Source of the DNA: Chitinophaga niabensis
GTDB lineage: Bacteria; Bacteroidota; Bacteroidia; Chitinophagales; Chitinophagaceae
Assembly: GCF_900129465.1 (NCBI RefSeq)
Contig: NZ_FSRA01000001.1
Coordinates: forward strand, 2,420,482-2,484,481
Direction of reading: 5' to 3'
Length of the DNA: 64,000 bases
Shown: positions 61,753 through 64,000 of the stretch, in pieces
Layout of the letters: every line of letters begins with the position of its first letter
Position numbering within the stretch: the stretch's first letter is position 1
Notes under the pieces: generated by a model
What the model saw: the letters and a program-made list of their open reading frames with translations, nothing else
Databases searched by the model: none
What the model was told of the DNA's origin: nothing
Program-made: the position numbers and the translations under genes

Positions 61753-63655
61753 ATTCTGCTTTCACAAGAATGATCCTGCTCCGGTCAGCTTTATATACTT
61801 TGTTGTAGAATTCTTCCAGTAAGGCAAAATCCTTTGCAGGGAACACTCCTGCCTTCTTTTCGTAACTACGGATATAAGTCACTTTCGTTCCTTCTACCTT
61901 TACTTTCGCTGTATACTTACCGAACTTGCTTTCATGTACCAGTTCCGGAAAAACAGCCTCAGGTTTATATCCCTCCGGAATAATAAGCTCTACAGTATCT
62001 GTATCCTTATCCGCTGTTTTCAGTTGGATATCCGATTGCCGTTCTCCTTCAGCAGAGAGCTTTGCGTTGCTTTTATTCAATACATTGGGCACAATGAATA
62101 AGCGTTTACCGCTTACAGAAGCATAACTGGGCACGGTGATATCCAGTACTTCCTCTACAGCCGGTACGGGCAAAGCATCCGCATATTCTTCATAATGGAA
62201 CTTATTGATGTCGTAACTGGCAAGGTTCAGTTTGCCTTTCAGGATCTCCATTTGTTTTTCCGGCGATACATTATGGATAAAACCATGGTACCAGTCCTGC
62301 TGCATACCTGTATAACGCGTTTCTGCTTTTCCTCTCAGGTCTCCCGTAGCATTGATCGTTGCTGTAAGATGCCTGATCTGCAGGTTCTGGTCCATCGTAT
62401 AAGTGGGCGTACGTACCAGCTTGCCGCCTGTTTCATCTATTACCAGTACCGTTCGGTTACTGGTGAAATCGCCCAGGTAACCGGTAGGGGCATCCTGGCT
62501 GGTACATTCCAGCCAGGTAGTGTCTTTGGCCATGGGTACGCAGAGGATGATGTGATTGAACTGGTCCACCGTGAAGTCTTCTATCAGGTCCGTTTCTCCC
62601 CTGCCGGCTTTTACCAAAGTATAATGAGAACGGACGCCAGCTTCCTTCAGTAAAGAATACATGTAGTTGGAAAGTGCTTTACAGTCCCCATATCCTTTTG
62701 TTGCCACATAAGTAGCATCAAAAGGTTGCCAGCCGCCGATCCCCAGCTGAATACTGATGTAGCGGGTATGCTGCTGCATGTATTGATACAATGCCTTTAC
62801 TTTTTCTTTGGGATCTTTTAACCCATCCGTGAGTGCATGTACGGCCGCTTTTGTTTTTTCAGGCAACACATCCCTGCCGGCGTTGAGTGCCAGCTGGAAC
62901 TTTCCGTAATCGTCCCAGGTGTTCATTTTACCGGTATAGTTGTCAAATGCAAATTCACTGGGAGACAGGTACACCATTACAGAGCGGTTCCGCCAGGGAA
63001 CAGCCAGCGGCTCTTCAGGTAATGCGCTGATATCCTTCACTTCCCATACGAACGTTTTATCTCCTTTTTCCGTTGTTTTAACCGGTTCTCCCTGGTAACG
63101 GTAAGACCGATAGCGCAGGTCGTAGCTTTCCGGCACGGTTACAGATAAACGGCTGTGCTCCACGGCGTAGTTACTTTGCCCCTGCGGCACCCAGGTATCC
63201 ATGCCTGCTGTCCTGCGATACCGGTATTCCACTTCATATTCTACCGTATACGGATATACCTTGTGGTAGAAATTATGGGATTTCATACGGCTGTCGTCCA
63301 TGAGGTTATTATCGTTCACGGCACTTTCGTCCTTTACATCGCTGCTCTTTAGTTTACGCAGCTGTTTGCCGGAGGCATCGTATAATGTGCCGCGGATATC
63401 TTTTACTTCCCGGAATTTATCATACCAGGCGCCAAAGCCACTGTATTTATCGCCGTTCTCATTGAGGATGGTGATTACACAGCGGTGTGTAACGCGCATA
63501 TCTTTCAGATCGATCAGCCTGATCGTTAGTTCTTCTCTTCGCTGCACCACGTCTGCATTCTTCAGCAATTGCGCGGGAATTGCGCTTACCGGGAATTGCG
63601 GATCACCTGCAAATGCAGCCGTACTTATCAGTAATAAGATGAAAATATTCCGCAT
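61751..63655 (-). CDS. DUF3857 / transglutaminase-like exported protein
   Basis: 634 residues. Signal peptide MRNIFILLLISTAAFAGDP. The N-terminal DUF3857 beta domain runs about 50-240. A transglutaminase-like domain follows, with the catalytic Cys in TKGYGDCKALSNYMYSLLKEAG (near 325), His in DQFNHIILCVP and an Asp in SQDAPTGYLG. The C-terminal DUF3858-like beta domain begins near 500 (ELIIPEGYKPEAVFPEL, KVTYIRSYEKKAGVFPAKDF). Role unknown; such proteins are abundant in Bacteroidota envelopes. Two bases from the related partial gene at 63658, so cotranscribed. Confidence 0.9.
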   Translation of the reverse strand: MRNIFILLLISTAAFAGDPQFPVSAIPAQLLKNADVVQRREELTIRLIDLKDMRVTHRCVITILNENGDKYSGFGAWYDKFREVKDIRGTLYDASGKQLRKLKSSDVKDESAVNDNNLMDDSRMKSHNFYHKVYPYTVEYEVEYRYRRTAGMDTWVPQGQSNYAVEHSRLSVTVPESYDLRYRSYRYQGEPVKTTEKGDKTFVWEVKDISALPEEPLAVPWRNRSVMVYLSPSEFAFDNYTGKMNTWDDYGKFQLALNAGRDVLPEKTKAAVHALTDGLKDPKEKVKALYQYMQQHTRYISIQLGIGGWQPFDATYVATKGYGDCKALSNYMYSLLKEAGVRSHYTLVKAGRGETDLIEDFTVDQFNHIILCVPMAKDTTWLECTSQDAPTGYLGDFTSNRTVLVIDETGGKLVRTPTYTMDQNLQIRHLTATINATGDLRGKAETRYTGMQQDWYHGFIHNVSPEKQMEILKGKLNLASYDINKFHYEEYADALPVPAVEEVLDITVPSYASVSGKRLFIVPNVLNKSNAKLSAEGERQSDIQLKTADKDTDTVELIIPEGYKPEAVFPELVHESKFGKYTAKVKVEGTKVTYIRSYEKKAGVFPAKDFALLEEFYNKVYKADRSRIILVKAE

Positions 63656-63657
63656 AC

Positions 63658-64000
63658 TTAAGATTTCTTCCTGATTACGATCTGCTCCGCCTGTTTCTTC
63701 ACGATCATATCGAAGAACGAACGCAGGTGCTCATATTCCTCAGGCGCATATTGCGCGCGCCCTAATTTAACACGGCAACGGAGTTGCAGCATATTATCCT
63801 GCTTACCAATGATGTACTGGAAAACACCTTCCCCATCGTTATAGTTTACGATCGTGGATTTAGGCATATCTTCCACCGTATATCCCTCCGGTAATTGCAT
63901 GCTCAGCGTATAGTTCACATCCGGCACATAGGGCATTTCCACAGGGTACTTCCGTTCAGCTGATTTGAAAGGATTAGCCTTCAGCGCTTGTGAGAACATG
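63658..64000 (-). CDS. DUF3857-family protein, 3' part (cut by the window edge)
   Basis: The 113 visible C-terminal residues, beginning with an internal Met, look like the last beta domain of a DUF3857/transglutaminase-like protein: YPVEMPYVPDVNYTLSMQLPEGYTVEDMPKS (parts) and EHLRSFFDMIVKKQAEQIV. The same arrangement ends the gene at 61751. The rest of the gene lies beyond 64000. It is upstream of, and nearly touching, the complete paralogue. Confidence 0.8.
   Translation of the reverse strand, partial: MFSQALKANPFKSAERKYPVEMPYVPDVNYTLSMQLPEGYTVEDMPKSTIVNYNDGEGVFQYIIGKQDNMLQLRCRVKLGRAQYAPEEYEHLRSFFDMIVKKQAEQIVIRKKS

Overview
The window is a chromosomal segment of a Bacteroidota bacterium, most probably of the Chitinophagaceae and close to Chitinophaga. 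The grounds are a SusC/SusD pair with its ECF sigma factor and FecR regulator, many lipoproteins with Bacteroidota-type lipoboxes, near-absence of Shine-Dalgarno sequences, several matches to the Bacteroidota promoter (TTG, about 20 bases, TAnnTTTG), and moderate GC (mid to high 40s by eye). The genus is inference. No rRNA, tRNA, insertion sequence, prophage or CRISPR array was recognised.

Layout. 1-12.2 kb, minus strand: a tricorn-like protease, two Tat-exported ferritin-like proteins, and an ECF sigma / FecR / SusC / SusD uptake locus. 12.2-27.6 kb, minus strand: a complete 14-subunit complex I operon in the order nuoA-B-CD-E-F-G-H-I-J-K-L-M-N, with a metallo-beta-lactamase-fold gene inserted between nuoB and nuoCD. 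27.7-34.3 kb: a CBS-pair protein, then a sugar locus with a GH35 beta-galactosidase, two paralogous GMC flavin oxidoreductases and a Tat-exported gluconate-2-dehydrogenase-subunit-3 protein. 34.4-36.3 kb: an 11-bp tandem repeat, a YafK-type L,D-transpeptidase-fold protein with a small membrane protein, and an ORF6N protein followed by a 23-bp palindrome. 36.4-39.8 kb: a tyrosine-degradation operon (homogentisate dioxygenase, aldo/keto reductase, 4-hydroxyphenylpyruvate dioxygenase).

40.1-46.6 kb, plus strand: the threonine operon thrA-thrB-thrC, a TPR lipoprotein and rpe. It is preceded by a promoter and an unannotated leader ORF carrying seven consecutive Thr codons, which suggests translational attenuation. 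46.6-49.6 kb: a response regulator and a cytoplasmic multi-PAS histidine kinase. 49.8-53.0 kb: purE, a PhoH-like ATPase, a small lipoprotein, ppa and a half-length TauE/SafE protein. 53.1-57.0 kb: an NlpC/P60 peptidase, two consecutive sigma-like / zinc anti-sigma modules, one of them degenerate and carrying a TPR tail, and a nucleoside deaminase. 57.4-64.0 kb: clpB, a DUF937-TM-OmpA fusion, and two adjacent DUF3857 / transglutaminase-like genes, the second cut by the window edge.

The most notable signals are the Thr-codon leader (40187-40282), the doubled sigma/zinc anti-sigma cluster (53929-56556), the probable 3-keto-galactoside oxidation locus (28341-34271), two 11-bp-period tandem repeats of different sequence (1-55, 34426-34490), and the ORF6N-associated palindrome (35702-35724).
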